From positions 37,189,385 to 37,253,384 of the forward strand of contig NC_088295.1 in the NCBI RefSeq assembly GCF_032854445.1: 64,000 nucleotides of DNA, in the 5' to 3' direction. Positions 1 to 15,100 of this stretch are shown here, in pieces (the stretch's first letter is position 1; every line of letters begins with the position of its first letter). A model generated the notes under the pieces. The model did no database searches. It saw only the letters and a program-made list of their open reading frames with translations, and was not told the DNA's origin. The DNA comes from Liolophura sinensis (Eukaryota; Mollusca; Polyplacophora; Chitonida; Chitonidae). The position numbers were made by a program, and so were the translations under genes.

Positions 1-3000
1 TGACGCTCCCTTTGTCATCACCTCTGCCCACTGGCCAATTGCCAGTATGCACACCATTACCACCAGACTGGACACAACTCTATTACATCCTTGCCTCTGG
101 CAGTATTGGTATGGTACCATTAAATACTGCAGGTTGTCTTTTGAACTCCACAGGGAGAAATTTACGGCTGCAAAATATTAGCACAATCTTGGTGGAAATT
201 TAGCCATGTGAATATAATGTGGTGGTGGCTAATGTTTTTTTGCTTATATAAGAACATAAAAGGTTTAAACACAAAGATGAATCAAGTTTCATGTTCAAAG
301 TCTGACCATATAAGAATAATGATATGAAGGCTTCGTCACATTAAACTGAGCATTAGTGTGATGCTGTTACGACCAAATGAACTCACAATTGTTCGAATTC
401 AGCTTTGCTGTTTCAGTTACACATGTGAATGAAGAGGTTTGCGGTGTACCTGGCAAAGGTTCACTCTTGTTCTGTGGTCCGAGAAAAGCTGACAGACCCT
501 GGATAAAAGCCCCTATCCTTTTGATGTTAATATTTGTATGTGTAAATATACATCAAATTAGGCAAACTTTCAAGGACATTTGTACCTGTGAGGCTAAGCT
601 TTATGGTTGACGTTTCCCATGACGTTTGTAACATGCCAAAAGACAATGGTTTTTGCTAGACCTTTGTCCAGTAATTGTATAATTTCGGGTGGGATACAAT
701 TTTCCCAAGGGCATGAGACTAACTGAAGAAGTAAGAGGAATACCTTCAAGGACTAACCTGGTATATAGTTCCCAATACATGTGCATGTAAATGTGAAGCT
801 CTGGAAACCACATAGGTCCTGAAAACAGTGTTGTGAAAAGTGAAGATCTTAACTGTCAATGACCAGATTTATCATCTGCTGCCTTAATAGCACTTCTTCG
901 AAGAAAAATAAGATTGCTAATTTCCAAATAGTGTAATTGTATTTTGATTTAATATGCTCTTTCGAGTATACATATGTTATAAATGATCTAGTGACTTTTG
1001 GCAGTTGGAACAATGTGACTTAATTATTTTCAATAAATGGTTTTTTAGTAATGCCAAATGTGATTAACGGCTTGAGCAGGAAGAATGTTGTTTTCAGCTC
1101 CGACCAGCAGCTGCTCTGTCTTTCAAACTATTGATTGGTCAGTAAAATTAACATCATATCTTCTAACTTAAGCCAGTCATTTAATGGGTGGCCTAGCCGA
1201 CTTTCTGTTGGATATTGTATCACATATCTTCATTGTTTATGGTAAAATTATTAATATTGTTATTGATATTAAGATAAGTTTTTTTACTTTGAAGAATTAT
1301 TATATTAATACTTGAATGTGCTAGTGCTTTAAAACACCTATTCATGCATTACTCATGTATAAGTGCATGGCTTTTTCTTCAACATGGCTGTGAAATGTAC
1401 ATATGATTGTCTTTGTACTGCATTGTGTACATACATCTAGATCTAAGCACCTGTAGATCTGAACCTATGTTGTACATGATGTACAGGTACTGTTACAAAT
1501 ATGCCACCTCGCAGTGTGTGTACACAGCTGATATATACCACAACATGAACATTGTACACATAGCCATAGTCATGGACACTATACACTCACAGTTTTTCAT
1601 CGATCCTGGTCAATCTTGCTCAATTTAATACCATGGATGAATGTAAAGTTGCACAAAATTTAGATCTATGCCAATCTCTTCTAGGTTTATACATGCAGGC
1701 TTTACATTTTAATGAATAAGGGAGTTTAGAGTTGGAACTTGTTTGTCATCAAAGGTAAAAACAGTCATACTGTGTCATGAGAATGATGAAAAATGTTAAG
1801 CTGCCTTTGTTGACATTAATTTACTGATCACCTGTCTCACCCTTTTCCAGAGACACAAATGACAACTCTTTTCTTTAGGAACTTCTCAAGTTCACAAACA
1901 TTCAGATTTTTAATCTTCTCTATCATTCCTCCACTCTAAATTACTTTTTATGACACTTTTTCCAGAAGCCCATGTTATAGTTAATGTGATCAAAAATAGT
2001 TGCCAAACATTTTTGACAGGTCACACGATACAATTTTTACTTTTTCTGCCTTCAAGGATGAAAGATTTCGAACTCATTAACATGTTAAATCATTAACATA
2101 CATGTAAACCTGATAACCTAAATCCTTCACCGAGAAGTTTGCATGTCAAGATCATATAGATTTCACTCATGCAGGATGTCACTAGGGTTCAAATCTAGCT
2201 CAAGCCAATTTGAGCAATTGATTCACCAAAATTTTAACGGTTTTGTAAAAGTTGAAAGGAATAATGTTGTGAAGGGATATGTACACGTAGGCTTTCTACT
2301 ACATGTTTAAATGTATCTTGGAAAGTTTGTGATTTATGTTAAATTTATTACATATAATTCACTCACAGATAAAATATTTGTGTAGCTACATTTATAGCCA
2401 CGTCAGTAACATTTTGTGTTGCAAAATTTGTTGTTGCATCAAGGAGATAACACTGAATAACCTTTTAGTAATACATATATGTATCTGTCAATTTTTTCAA
2501 GAAAATCATATTTCTTTTGAAAACAAAAGTATTTGTGTTTGTACTTGTTTACATGTAGATGTATGTACATGTATGGAGTGAAGTTAGCTAAAACTAGATT
2601 TTTTGAAGGGCCAAGACTTGAATATAACATGTGTTTATTAATTATATAATTGGGGCTTTAATGCAGTTCTCAAGAATGTTTGACTTAAACAATTTCTGTA
2701 ATGTTTGTGGCTGGAGAAAATTAGGCAGGGGAAGAAGAAAATCACTATCCCAGACAAACCATCTGCCTTAGCCGCATCTGAACCATAGCATTCAAGCTTA
2801 CAGCATCATTGGTCAAGACCAATTGACCACAGCAGTTAAGAATGAGAATCTGAATACAGTTATCTGTGTGCATGATACACTCAAAAAAATTAACCTGTTA
2901 ATTGTAACAGAAAGTTGTTCTCTGAGTGATGCTAGAATGTATTCTGTTATTATAACATAATACTACATGTATGTTATGTTCAACATGATATCCTGTTGCT

Positions 3001-6000
3001 TTAATAGAATCTTTATGCTGAATGAAAAGAATATATGTGTTATATTTAACCATGGAAGAGTATATAGAAGGAGGAAAAACTCGGGCTCTTCAAAGTGTTC
3101 AATGCACAATACCAACACAGCAGGACTGAGGCTTTGTTTTAGCGGGGAACTCGCCTTTCTGCTTTGTGGCAGGTCTTCGCGCGTGTACTCTTGAGATTAT
3201 AGCAGCTTTTTGTACCTGGGGTAAAAGGTACTCAGGATACACCCAGTCCAATGTCATTTGCTCACAGCAGAAGAACAAAATGGATGCCAAACCACTTTGC
3301 CAATTTTCTTGGGAATATCATGTTTAAAAATTAATAACATTAAATAACATTATAAACAAAAACATGCTGCCGGTAGTTGAATAGTAATGATGGCACTTGC
3401 ATGGTTTGTATGCCTTAGCAAGTGGAGATACTTCTTGTAGTTAATTCGAATTTTCGCTTATTAAATTTCAACATAAAGAGCCATTTTTAGATAGTCATAA
3501 AAGAACGTATATCTCAGATGGGCAATTTTCTCCGTTTTCATAATTTTATAAAATTGAGCTCCGTTGCCCATATTAATCCATCAGCACCAGGTAAATGGCA
3601 CAAACTAATGCTACCAGTGAAACATAATGTTAACACACTATGCACGCCGTAAAATAGCGAAGAAATGAAAAATACTCTCTATAGCTCAATAAATACAGCT
3701 GTCCTTTACATGCTATATCTTCCGATTCAATAGTCCTATAGATGTGATTAAAGTGCCCACTTAGAAGCACAAATATGACCTTACTACATCTTTGTTGGGC
3801 ACAGAATTTGGAGTTGACGCTTTTTACTCAAAGTAAGTGTACTTGATGGGATCCCTTTTGAGGCAGCTCACGTTAAGCCCCACTGGCAGACGCCCTGTGA
3901 GGCACATTATCATACATTGAACATGAAAGGTTGCCTGGCTGCGGATTCATTCAGAGTGGATAGCAATGTGGATATGTCTTGCCTGCTCACTGCACTGACT
4001 GGAGTAATTGTTCCTCCTTCCGTGTATACCTCCATGGTTGAATAGAATAATATGTTACAATAGCAGAATACTTTCTAGTGTCACTCAGACAGCAGACTTT
4101 CTGTCAAAATTAAAAGTATTAATTTTTTTAGTGTAACTTAGTGAATAGAAGTTCTCCACTGTACATGTATGTTATCTCAACCAATTACATGTACCTTACA
4201 TCTTGGCAAAGGTTTCCTTGTGGCATCCTTGAATCTTCCAAACTATTGATTGGTCAATAAATAAATGTGTTGTGCAAGTTTGTCTTTCTACATTTAGCAA
4301 CAGAGTTTCCTATATTTAGTATCCCAAAGTAATCCTACGTATTTAATGGCAGGTTTCTGTGTTGTAGAAGCCAAAACCTGTAATTGTGTATGGAAATTAA
4401 AGCCTCTGTCTTTTGATTCTTATGTATTTGCCATAGGCATGATGCCAATCCTTAGTTGCCAGGCAGGATGGCGCTATGCATTCAACAGTCAGAGATTGAG
4501 CTGTCCTGGCTGGGCTCATTGGAAGTTCAGCCTTTTTCCCGCCCCCACATTGGACAGAATTAAACCATTCTATAAAGATAACCCTAACTTCAAGGGTTGA
4601 CTTAAATGTGTCATCGACAAGACAAATGTTGCTGTGTTCAAATATATTCCACTGTTCCATTAGTCAAAAATGTACATAACTCACATACTGTGTCAGCTAA
4701 GATATTTCAGCAGATATAGCCCTCTTTATTCCTGTGGAATCATTAAATAGATATCTTTATAGCCATTCTCACCTTCTTTTATCTTGGGTTACAAGGTCGA
4801 TTAGTCTGAAGTAGGATATACCACTGTTGTGAATGCGATTTATGAGAGTTTGATATTCATTTTGCTTGTTGTAAAGCACATGCTGTGCATTATTTTTAGT
4901 GATTTGGTAGCGACACATTTTGTATAAATGTACATCAGTGATGGGCGTTGTGATTGAAAGTCACACTTCACTAGTAGACCTTGAGTTGATGGGTTGTTTG
5001 AAGTGTCAGCTAGGCCAAAATTGCATCATTGTTATTAGAGGTTTAGTACATGTAAGTGGTTAAACCAAAGATTATCAGTAAATGCAAAGTTTACCTTTAT
5101 AATATTGATTTTGTAGGAATGAAATTGATTGATTTTACATGAATTAGTACATGTGCTGAAAGAAGAATATAATTCCTCCGGCCCTCAGCTACATGTATGT
5201 CTCTACAAGGCAGCCTTAATTTCATGTGAACGAAACTATTATACGTGTACATGTAAGTTCAACTGAAACACTCCTGAAATGACGACCATTATGAACAGAG
5301 TATTAAATTAAAATCTTGAGGAATGGTTTAACTGCTTATATACTTTTTTTATGATAGTGATATACATTCAGCAAACTTTGTGCAGAGATTACTTGTACAT
5401 GTATGTGAAAGTCTGTTGAAGCAGGATTTGATTTCTCAGGGTACAACTGTTATTGATTACTTCTCCATTGCATATGCACCATAACTGGGTTTAAAGTTCT
5501 TGTCATCTGATTGAATTTCCTGTGTCGACAAGCTGGCGATAATGAAGAGCTAATGAGAAGCAAATTGGCTGAACACAGTCTGGTCTTGGGTTGTGAATAT
5601 TTGACCTTGTCTGTTTGCAAAAGAATTTTATAGAGAAGGAAAGAGCCCGAGAAGCTACTGCTGTAGGTTGACATGTAGTAAAAACTTTTTTAGGTCATAC
5701 ACACAATTGTCAAAATAAACAAAGATTCTTTTGCTTTGGTTGACATATGCCTGAAGTATTGCCTTCTTATTGTACTTTTCATACTTTCGATGTAAAAATC
5801 AGCTTAGAGGTTGAATATTTCGAGTTTTCAGGTTTGTGAAGTTATTGAACTTGGGTGACATTTCTGGACAATCCAGGAAATGATCCCATAGCTTACATGT
5901 AATTTCAGTGATATACAATTTGATTTGCTTCAGAAGCCCCTACCAAGATTGTACTTAAGGTGTAGCGTAGCTATTCTGCCAAGAGTTGCTGAGTAATACC

Positions 6001-9000
6001 TACAGAATTATGCCCTGGCTCTGGAACCACATGTATAGAGATAATACCTGACTGTGATGAACATGCATGTAATCATGGCAGTTTAGCGATATAAATGACG
6101 ATTCCATATTTATCATACATATACAGTACATGGTAATTATTAAAGTCTTACCCAAAGTAAGGCATTACATGTACAAATACATGTACTTTATGATTAATAA
6201 CTCTGCGCTGGTGGGGAAGTTTGCACTTGCAAGTTGTTAAATACATGTACACGTGTTTTTAAGTTTTGCCTTATAGTTCATGTACAGAGAGTTGATTTTG
6301 TCTGGAAAATCTTGGTATTCCTGCTTCTTAATAACACATGTTACCTTGACAGTTTTGTCGCAATTAGAAGTGCGGGTCATCTTAGTTACAGATGTTCTTC
6401 ACAATTGTTGAAATGGACATATTTTTGTAGCTGTTGACCGATTGTAATGTTCCATGGGAACTTGGACTACGAGCAGTGATTTTTCACATGACATATACAT
6501 GTTAAGTGAAGAATTCTTGTGCATAGCATTACACAGTCAAATTTAGGTGAGGCCAAATATCTCTTATGTTGGTTTAAAGTTGTCTAATGATTGATTAAAC
6601 TGACTGTTAGTTGGTTCTTGCACCCTTAAGGGAGATCAGTTGCGAAATTTTTGTGGGAAAACTAATGATCACAGAAAGCAGTTGGTACAGGTATTGATTT
6701 TAATGGCTATTAATGACAGTAATTAAAGGTAGCTTGAGGCGGAGTGCTGTGATTTATGAAGCATTTAGTGTAACTTTATGGGGGAGTCGTTCTTCAATGT
6801 AAATCAAGTCAAGAGTGACATCTATAAATAAACAACTTAAACTGTTTGTTTGTGACTTTGTCTTGAAGCTTTTTTGTCTTCATGGGTGCTGCATGCGCCT
6901 GAATTTTCCTGAATGTATTTAGGCTGATCACCTGTCTATAAATTGTTAGTTTGGTCTTCTGACTCGCCAAATCTAAAGTGTTTAGTTTTGAGCTCGAGTT
7001 GAATAAATGTTGCAATGAGTCTTCAACCAATTTGATCAAACCTATTTGATCAGAATAACCAATTGTTACATGTACTGCATGTATATAAAGTGTACTTATA
7101 ATAGGAAAGGGTAAAAATGGCCATAATGTGTGAGAATCATATTGAGTGTTGGAATTGTAGACTGATGAAATAAATGGCCGTGTTCAGGTGTGTATATTAC
7201 AGGTTTGAAAACTGGAACTTTGCCACGTGTAAATTATTGAGATCAGGATGTGTATACGTGTGATACATGTACATGTATATATTAGCCTTACTACATGATT
7301 TCTCTATTAGAAAAGTTGTGAGATACTAGAACTTGTATTACTGAGACATGACTGATAGACACTGATATATGAATAACTCAAAGGCGTGGTAAGGTACATG
7401 TGTTTGCATGATAATGTTGAGGCTCTATAGATCTACAATGGGCTGGGATAGAAAGATCCGCCAACCCATGTATTAAGATGCATGCATCTGCTACTTATAA
7501 GGACATGCATATATGTGAACTAGTTTCCAGGATAAAGCCCTGAAGCCATATCCTTGACTCAAGGATGCAGAAGTATCTCTGTTTCTGACATGAGCATAGT
7601 AAATAGCCAGAATAGGATCCCAGGGTTTTCTCATTTGGGGGCCAAACATCTAACACACTCCAAGGATTACCATATTGCTTGTTTATATTTTGATACTCGG
7701 TGTAAAACCTTTAAATGATTTATTTATTTATTTGATTGGTGTTTTATGCCGTACTCAAGAAAATTTCACTTCTATGACGGCGGCCATCATTATTGTGCGT
7801 GGAAACCGGGCAGAGCCCACGACCATCTGCAGGTTGTTGACAGACCTTCCCATGTATACCTTTAAATGACCTAAAGTCAGGAATGATTGAAGCAAAGAAG
7901 CTGAAAACTGACCGAGGCCAGAAAAGGTTTTATAAAGCGATAAAATTCCTTGTGCAGATTAGTCCCTAATGCCCATGGCAATAATGTTGAGTGACTTATT
8001 TTTCCGTTTTTCCACCTTTTCTTGTGAAGTTTATAATAAACTGATGCATGAGTGTGTAATTTGTAATTTTAATTTCAATGATGCATGAAGATGAAGTTTA
8101 TTAACAAACCGAAAGTAACATCATTAAAACTCAAAATGATACTATCTGCTTTTCAAATGATATTAAATTCTAAATGTAAATTTAAAATGCATCTATCAGT
8201 ATTAAAAAAGCATAATCTTAGAAACTAGGAATGAAGCTGAATAGTGGATTGTATATAATGCATTCAAAATATATTAAATATTTTGTTTAAATGCCAGAGT
8301 ACCGATTTTTGTACCGGATCTGGTTGTGTCCGTGAAACACTTCTAAAAAGTTGAATGGGCAAAATCACAAGAAGTCAAGCGATTTTTTATTTGAGTTTCA
8401 AATGTGTTATTATAAAATCTTCGGGTTAAGCTGGATTGCATACTTTTCAAAGTCAACTTTCACCTGTTCCTCAAAATATTTTAGTAATTCAACAAATAAT
8501 TGATACCGTCATCCATTGTGGAGTCAACTGTATAGTCTCACAAATATGTGGAGCACACTTTCTCTGATGACTGTGCCCTAGATAGCCGATTCAAAACAGT
8601 AATAGCTCTTTTTTCCCATTTTGAAAGTTCATTGCTTGTGGGTTCAAGTAGATATCTTGAGGATATGTTGTATCCAATAGCAAATGTGAATATTTGAAAA
8701 CTAAAATGTGTTTAAAATTAGAAATGTTATTACCAAAACAGACTAATACATATATTAATATCTTCTTTATCTTATCTGATTTCCTGTTTTCTTTTATAAG
8801 ACCAACTGCTGCTTACTCAGAGCGACCATAGGCTAAGTTGATTTGTAACTACCCTGGCAACATTATATTTAACTTATTCAATTTAGGCCATGATTGCTTT
8901 GTGCAAGAGGTCCCAGGCATGTTATTTTCAATAAAGAATATAAATATGCTGTGAAATCTACATGTATAAACCATACTATCTAATATCAGTTTTGTGTGCT

Positions 9001-9021
9001 ATAATGATATGCTTGTTTCAG
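1..9021. other. Upstream intron or flank, no gene recognised
   Basis: AT-rich sequence with short random frames and many ACATGTA strings. It ends at the acceptor of e1, so at least its 3' part is intron. I found no exon for GAF-A residues before [10 protein letters not shown]. One headless SINE copy lies at 7719-7857. Confidence 0.5.
7719..7857 (-). mobile_element. Headless SINE (family A body only) with target duplication
   Basis: Contains only the 3' body and tail of family A. Flanked by the perfect 12-base repeat ACCTTTAAATGA at 7707-7718 and 7858-7869. In element orientation it begins at tacatgggaagg, the same point as the copy at 13149. Confidence 0.85.
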
Positions 9022-9111
9022 GTATTTGCCTCTTACTTGGCCTTTTGTGGGATTGGACTCAAGAATGCTCAACTTTATGAAAGATCCCTTTTGGAGAATA
9101 AAAGAAATCAG
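9022..9111 (+). CDS. PDE5A: PDE5-like exon e1 (end of GAF-A)
   Basis: 90 nt, phase 0 at both ends, preceded by gtttcag and followed by gtttgt. It encodes [19 protein letters not shown] and then SLLENKRNQ, the last helix of GAF-A and the start of the inter-GAF linker. It is the first exon of the gene that I can recognise; nothing resembling the rest of GAF-A was found in 1-9021. Confidence 0.9.
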
Positions 9112-12100
9112 GTTTGTTAATCTGCTCATTTTATGCTACAGATTCATTGATTGACATATAAATACAAATGTATTCTTGCAGTACCATCTACAAAATCCAT
9201 TGTTTTCTTTAATCCTGATGAATTAGGATGAATTTCCTTCAATACTTTAATTTTTTGGTAGGAGTTTGGATGTCTGTTTAGTCCATTTATATGCCATGAT
9301 ATATTTCATAAAATAGGATTACTTCACATAACATATTAATACTTATAATAAATACATTTATTATCATCCTTTTATGTACTTACATGTAGTTAGATGAACA
9401 TATGTTTTAATTGTGAAATTTCCTGCAAACCATTCTTAGTTCATATTGGCCTGTCTGGAAAGTTTCTTTGCTTGTTGGAGACACTTTCTTCTCAATTTAC
9501 ATATATGATGGGTATGCTGCTGGTATTCTGTTCATGTATACATGTCTGTCAACAAACAGTAGGAGGGACAAATAATGACCTTGGGAATACCAATACATGT
9601 GATCATCTTGTATCAATTTATTTATTGGATTGGTTTTGTATGCAGAGGTTATGCTCAATAATGTTTCACATATATATAACTTAACACCTACACCTCACCA
9701 CACACCTCAATTTCTCAATATGTATAATTAATGCTGTACTTATAAGTCTGGTATTTGGTATGATGATATTTTGTTCTGGACTATGAAAACTTTTTTTTTG
9801 GAGGGTTGAGCTAGAGGGGTTGTGGTGTGAAAAGTTGTTTTCATCAGCCATAATGAAATATCATCGTACAAAATTTCTGCTGAAAAGGATGGCCTGATGA
9901 GGTTTCAGCAACTATAGAATATTCAGATATCATGTCATATTTACCATATGCCCAGAATGGTAACAACAGCAAGTTACATGTATACCATTTAAAATCATTT
10001 CAATTTCAGCTGTTACTTTTTAAGCAGTAGTCAGTCCTTTGAAAAGTTGGAATGATTGGAAAATATTGAATTAGTAATTAACATTTCTACCTATGGATTT
10101 ATATATATCCATATACCTATGGATATATTTATGGAAATTAAACTGCGAAAATCAATTCCACAATAGTCATGGAGATATTTAAACCAAATCTTCACCTGGA
10201 CTTGATTGTTGTTTAATGCCATACTCAAGAATTTTTCACATAAACGATGGCAGACCTGTACATGCTATATTTGTGCTAAAATCAACAGTATTCATGAAAA
10301 ACCTTTTTAAAGACATTTTTGGAGGACGTGCAGCAAACATATAAATCACCTGCATGAGCGTGACGTTGTCAAGCACAACATGCTTCAAGGTAAATACCTC
10401 CTTTCTTGTCACCTCTAATGTGAACTATGTCTTCAGGTGATCAAGTCTATTTGTAAGTTTAAGTGAGCAGAATGCCGATAGAAAAGTTCGTGTTCCCTTA
10501 ATGTGGCCATGGAAGACCACCAATGATTTTGGCCGGACTGTGTATATGCATGCGGCTAGAAATTCCACCCTAGGCCCAGATAAGAGATGGGAGCTGATTG
10601 TTGACCCAGTGTTATATCTGTATGTATTATCTGCCACACTTCCAGGCCAAACTCTCTGGACATCTGAAGAACCATTAGCGTTATATCAACACGATGCACC
10701 TTTAGCCCAGTCTCAGGGGTGCAGGGATCAAGTGGCCATCATAGCTGGCACTTTGCCGTCTCCCATTATCACAGATTGGCGAGGCCAAACTAAATTAATA
10801 ATGCTTGTCCTCATATCCACCAACATGACATATTCTACAGGTTGAATGCCCGGTCAGTTACATAATTTATCAGAAGTATGAGCTATCCATCATGTTTGAT
10901 TCTCGAGACATATGCACATTGCCACCTGGTTTATATTGTAACACCATACTATCTGGCATGATCCCTCAAGGCCATCATTCTCATTGCTGCCAAGTGTGTC
11001 AACCTCCTGCAGTAGGCTATCTATATACATGTACAATGTAATCTAGCTTATATTTATACTACAATAATTATAATGTATAATAAATGAAGTATGCACACCA
11101 TTTACATGTACATACCACAAGAAAGAGCAATTAGCAAAGTAATTGGGAGTTTTGAAATGTTTCTCAAAGCAGTCTATGAAGTGTAACGTGAAAGTGTATA
11201 CTGGCCGGGTCTAATCTCTTCAGCAGAGGATCATTCTCATAACATCATATATTCACATACATGTGACTCTTACCAAATCCTCTGTGGATGAAAGCTTTGA
11301 TGTTAATTGTACATTAATTGTTATGGAATTTCATATACATACATGTACACCTGTAACTCTCACTGTAAGGCAGCTGTTGGAAGACATGCAAATCTGGCTT
11401 CTGTACAGCATAGATTGTGCGCATTGGACATATAAAGTAATCATTTTACCTTTGAATATGTCAACTGTCAGTGTACTTTAATGTGCAGAAGTGTTGTGAA
11501 GTATTTTTTAATTGGTGGATGGAGATTTGAGACTTCTGTAATATTTACCATTACCATTTTACCGATTGATTGATGGATGTTTAATGCAGAGTTACTCATC
11601 TTTATTGTTTTAAATTAATCACCTTGTATATTCATGTATATAAACATGTATATGTGTAATATGACACTGTGGCTATATGATTACGTGTACTCCATCACTG
11701 AAATCCAAAACAATTTCTGTTTTAAAGTGGCCTGAGCTCTCTAGGGTAGGTATATTGAAATGGGCTGTGTCTCAAGCGTTACTGACTGTGAAGCACACCT
11801 CAGTGTAAATGTCTCTGGGATAATATTGACACAACTTCCTGTGCCTCTGCAATCAACTAACCAAGGTCTTCCTTAGCTCAGAGCTCTTCTAGAAACCTGA
11901 CCCCCAACAACCCCTCCCTGGGGGCCCTTGTATTTCTCATCTCTTCACAGTGTAAATGTTGGTTTTATCAATTTCCTCTGTGTGTGGATCCATGTGAGTG
12001 TGCTTGCAGTGCCCAAATTCTTTCCTCTTTGGTTTTGACAGCGCTTCCTTAAAGGTATTGACCGGTGGTTAGTAGTATCGTATGAAATACACTGTAAAGC

Positions 12101-15100
12101 TGTAAAATGATGGATATTGAATATTTGGTGCTTTTAAGTTTGCAGCAGATTGAAATCTAAGGAAGGCTAAAATATCTGTTACAGAAACAATATGGTCTAT
12201 CAGTAGAAACATGTACACTGCAGTCTTTATCCCTAGCCATATGCCCAGGAGGTAATGCCAAAGCCAGTTTGGATAAACATGAGAAGCTCTAACATTCACA
12301 GGCAGTAATTGCCCTGTAGGCATTCCTGCAGGGACCAGTCTGGGTGGATTTGCTGTGGGTTTAAGTCAAAGACAGAAGGAAGCTTTTCCCTACAACTACA
12401 AGTTATTACACTAATGGACCCTCTAACACCAATGGCCCACTTTTACCATCAACGTTATGAGCATATTACCATTGATTTTCCCCTCCAGTTATGCTAGTAT
12501 CTAATTACAAATGTGTCCCTGTCAAAGTTTATATTTAAAACTTGATATGATGACTAGATGTAATACAATTTCTGTAGATTTATATTCATAGGTTCCCTTA
12601 TTATTGCCAATGTTACATAACTGGCAAGCCTACAGGATTTACTTTCACTTGTTCTTTTGATATATTACATTGTGTTCCATTGTTGTGATGTAATAGTTTT
12701 CAGCTGAAATTAAATAACTATTTTTTGTTGTTTTTTCTAACGGATAAAGTGTCCACTAGTGAGTTCCTTCAATTTCTAAACAATAAAGAAAGAAATCTCC
12801 AATCCAAGCACTACTTTGCTGTGTTTTGCACATTCTTAAATAACACTGACAAATCTACTGATCCTGCTTGTATGAGCACTGAAGGTTTCAACACATAATA
12901 AATGTAGTGTACTAAGTATAATAAATATTAAGCTTCTGAAATATTAGTCGTACAAATGGTTACCATTACAATATCATCTCACTTGTCACTTAATTGTCTT
13001 TATCAAGGCCGAACTATTCATACAGTATATGTTAACATTTTACAAATTTATCTGTACACATGCATGTATGAGAAAGAAGTGTTTGGATATCACTGTATGT
13101 CCGTATATTGTTCAGGTTGGGTAATACATGTTTAATTTAAATGCTACCCATACATGGGCAGGGCTGCCAGCAACCTGCGGATGGTCCTGGGTTTCCCCAG
13201 GGCTTTGCCAGGTTTCCTCCCACCATAATGCTTGCCGCTCGCAGTCATATAAGTGAAATATTCTTGAGTACACTGTAAAACACCAATCAAATAAATAAAT
13301 AAATAAATGCTACCATAGTAGTAAATAATTAATTTGCATGTCTGTGTCACGATTAATGCAATCACCTCAATGGTAGGATGGGAGACCGTAAACACAATGC
13401 ACAGGTTCAAAATTAGCCTTATAGAACTGAGAATCATCCAGATTCTTTCACTCTTATCACTGCTCATCTGGTTTTGGTGACAATATATGGTTGATTCTGT
13501 TGGTGGTGGTTTGATGAAAACCACTGTTTTCCATCATCATATGGAGTAAGTGCATATGTCACACAGTGGAAAGTTCTCTCCACCTATAAAAAAGACCAGA
13601 ATTTATATAAGTGGAGAATTCTTGAGTGTGGCATTGAGCAAGAGTTTTAACAAACCAAATAATTTGAACAGTCTGATTTTAAATGTGTAATATTGAAAAA
13701 CATGGAAACAATTGTGTGCATATACAGTATGTTTGTAGTACTGAAAGGTACAGCAGTTGGGGCATATATTGATGACCATGCAGACATGATATACTATGCT
13801 GTATATATCAATGAAGTGAGGACCGAGTATATATGCATGTACCTTATGTAGAACATTGCTGCCATCCGTCAATTTTAGGTACTGTTTCATCTGATTATCA
13901 TCAGGTCCACATCACCTGAACTGTGATTATCTCCAAGGTTAATGACAGCTTAAGCACCAGTATATACCATCTGGACATTGAAGGCAAATTGATGATCTGC
14001 ACATATGCGTTAGCTCCAGCCCATACTCTTTAACAGTGCATGCACCGCTGTCTATGTTAGCTTTAGATCACTGCCATCATTAACAAATTTTGTACAGAAA
14101 TCGTGAACAATGCCAAGGTCATTGGGGTCACAGTGATGAGTCAGGAAATGATGTCAGAAAGCACAAAAGCTCTGTCTCAACCTTTTTTTTGTATCAGTCA
14201 TTGATACACACACATTCTCTTTATCTGAAGTAGGCACAACATGATTCTGACCAACAACTGATACAATTTATTAGTGAATGCTGATTAAATAGTTTCGTGT
14301 GAGAACACCAGTGGTGAGGCTAAGCCTAAAGAAGCTAACGTGCATATCAGTCTTCAAAGGTCTAGCGAGTCTGATAGTAGTGGCAGTAACGTAAAGTGAG
14401 CGTAGAGAGCATCAAGGAGTATAATCAAAAGACTAGATGTAGAGGACCCGCACCCGCTGCCATGTTGGATCTCTAACAAAAATAATTTCTCTTGCTTCCA
14501 TTTTGGATCTCTGACAGAAGAATTTCAGGTTCCAGTTCACACAGTGAAAGTCATGCTCTGGGTGAGATCCTGGAATACTTGGTTACAGATCAAGTAGTGC
14601 AGCAAGTGCAAGTCACCTATACATGCAGCTATAGCTCTAGGTCATCACATTGGCAGGGCGTTATCTACATGTAGCTGAATGGTTTGGGTATTACCCTTTT
14701 GATTTCGAAAAATCTATGAGTGTCACTGTTCCTGTGAAACCATAAATAACACAAAATTTCAAAATTTTGTCATTTGGGATTCCAAACTTGTGACTTCCTT
14801 ACCCTTTTTAAGGGTCTTGTCTTGCTCTGGATCAGACCCAAATCAGGCTCAGTCATATGTCTAGGAGTTATTGCAATTCTTTCCAGGCACATGCATGCTG
14901 TGTATCCATGGTCAGGTCAAGAACCTCATTCAGCTATATACTTATGGTGTCACTCTGTCGACAAGAAAGGCAGCCTTTGAACGATCATATCATCTCCCTC
15001 TGGTTTGTCTGATGTATTGCCATACGTACATGTAGTTGATGAAGGGCATTGCGTGCATGGTTACTTGAGCTCTGCCACAAAAGTGAAATATTCTAGAGTC

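Noticed and set aside
1126-4260. Shared 20-base string (caaactattgattggtca) near 1126 and 4237
   Set aside because: Flanks do not align beyond about 25 bases, too short to call a repeat family.
9022-9111. Assignment of the gene to PDE11A as first guess
   Set aside because: GAF-B and catalytic residues fit PDE11 in part, but the [15 protein letters not shown] linker and MQVGFID pocket are closer to PDE5.
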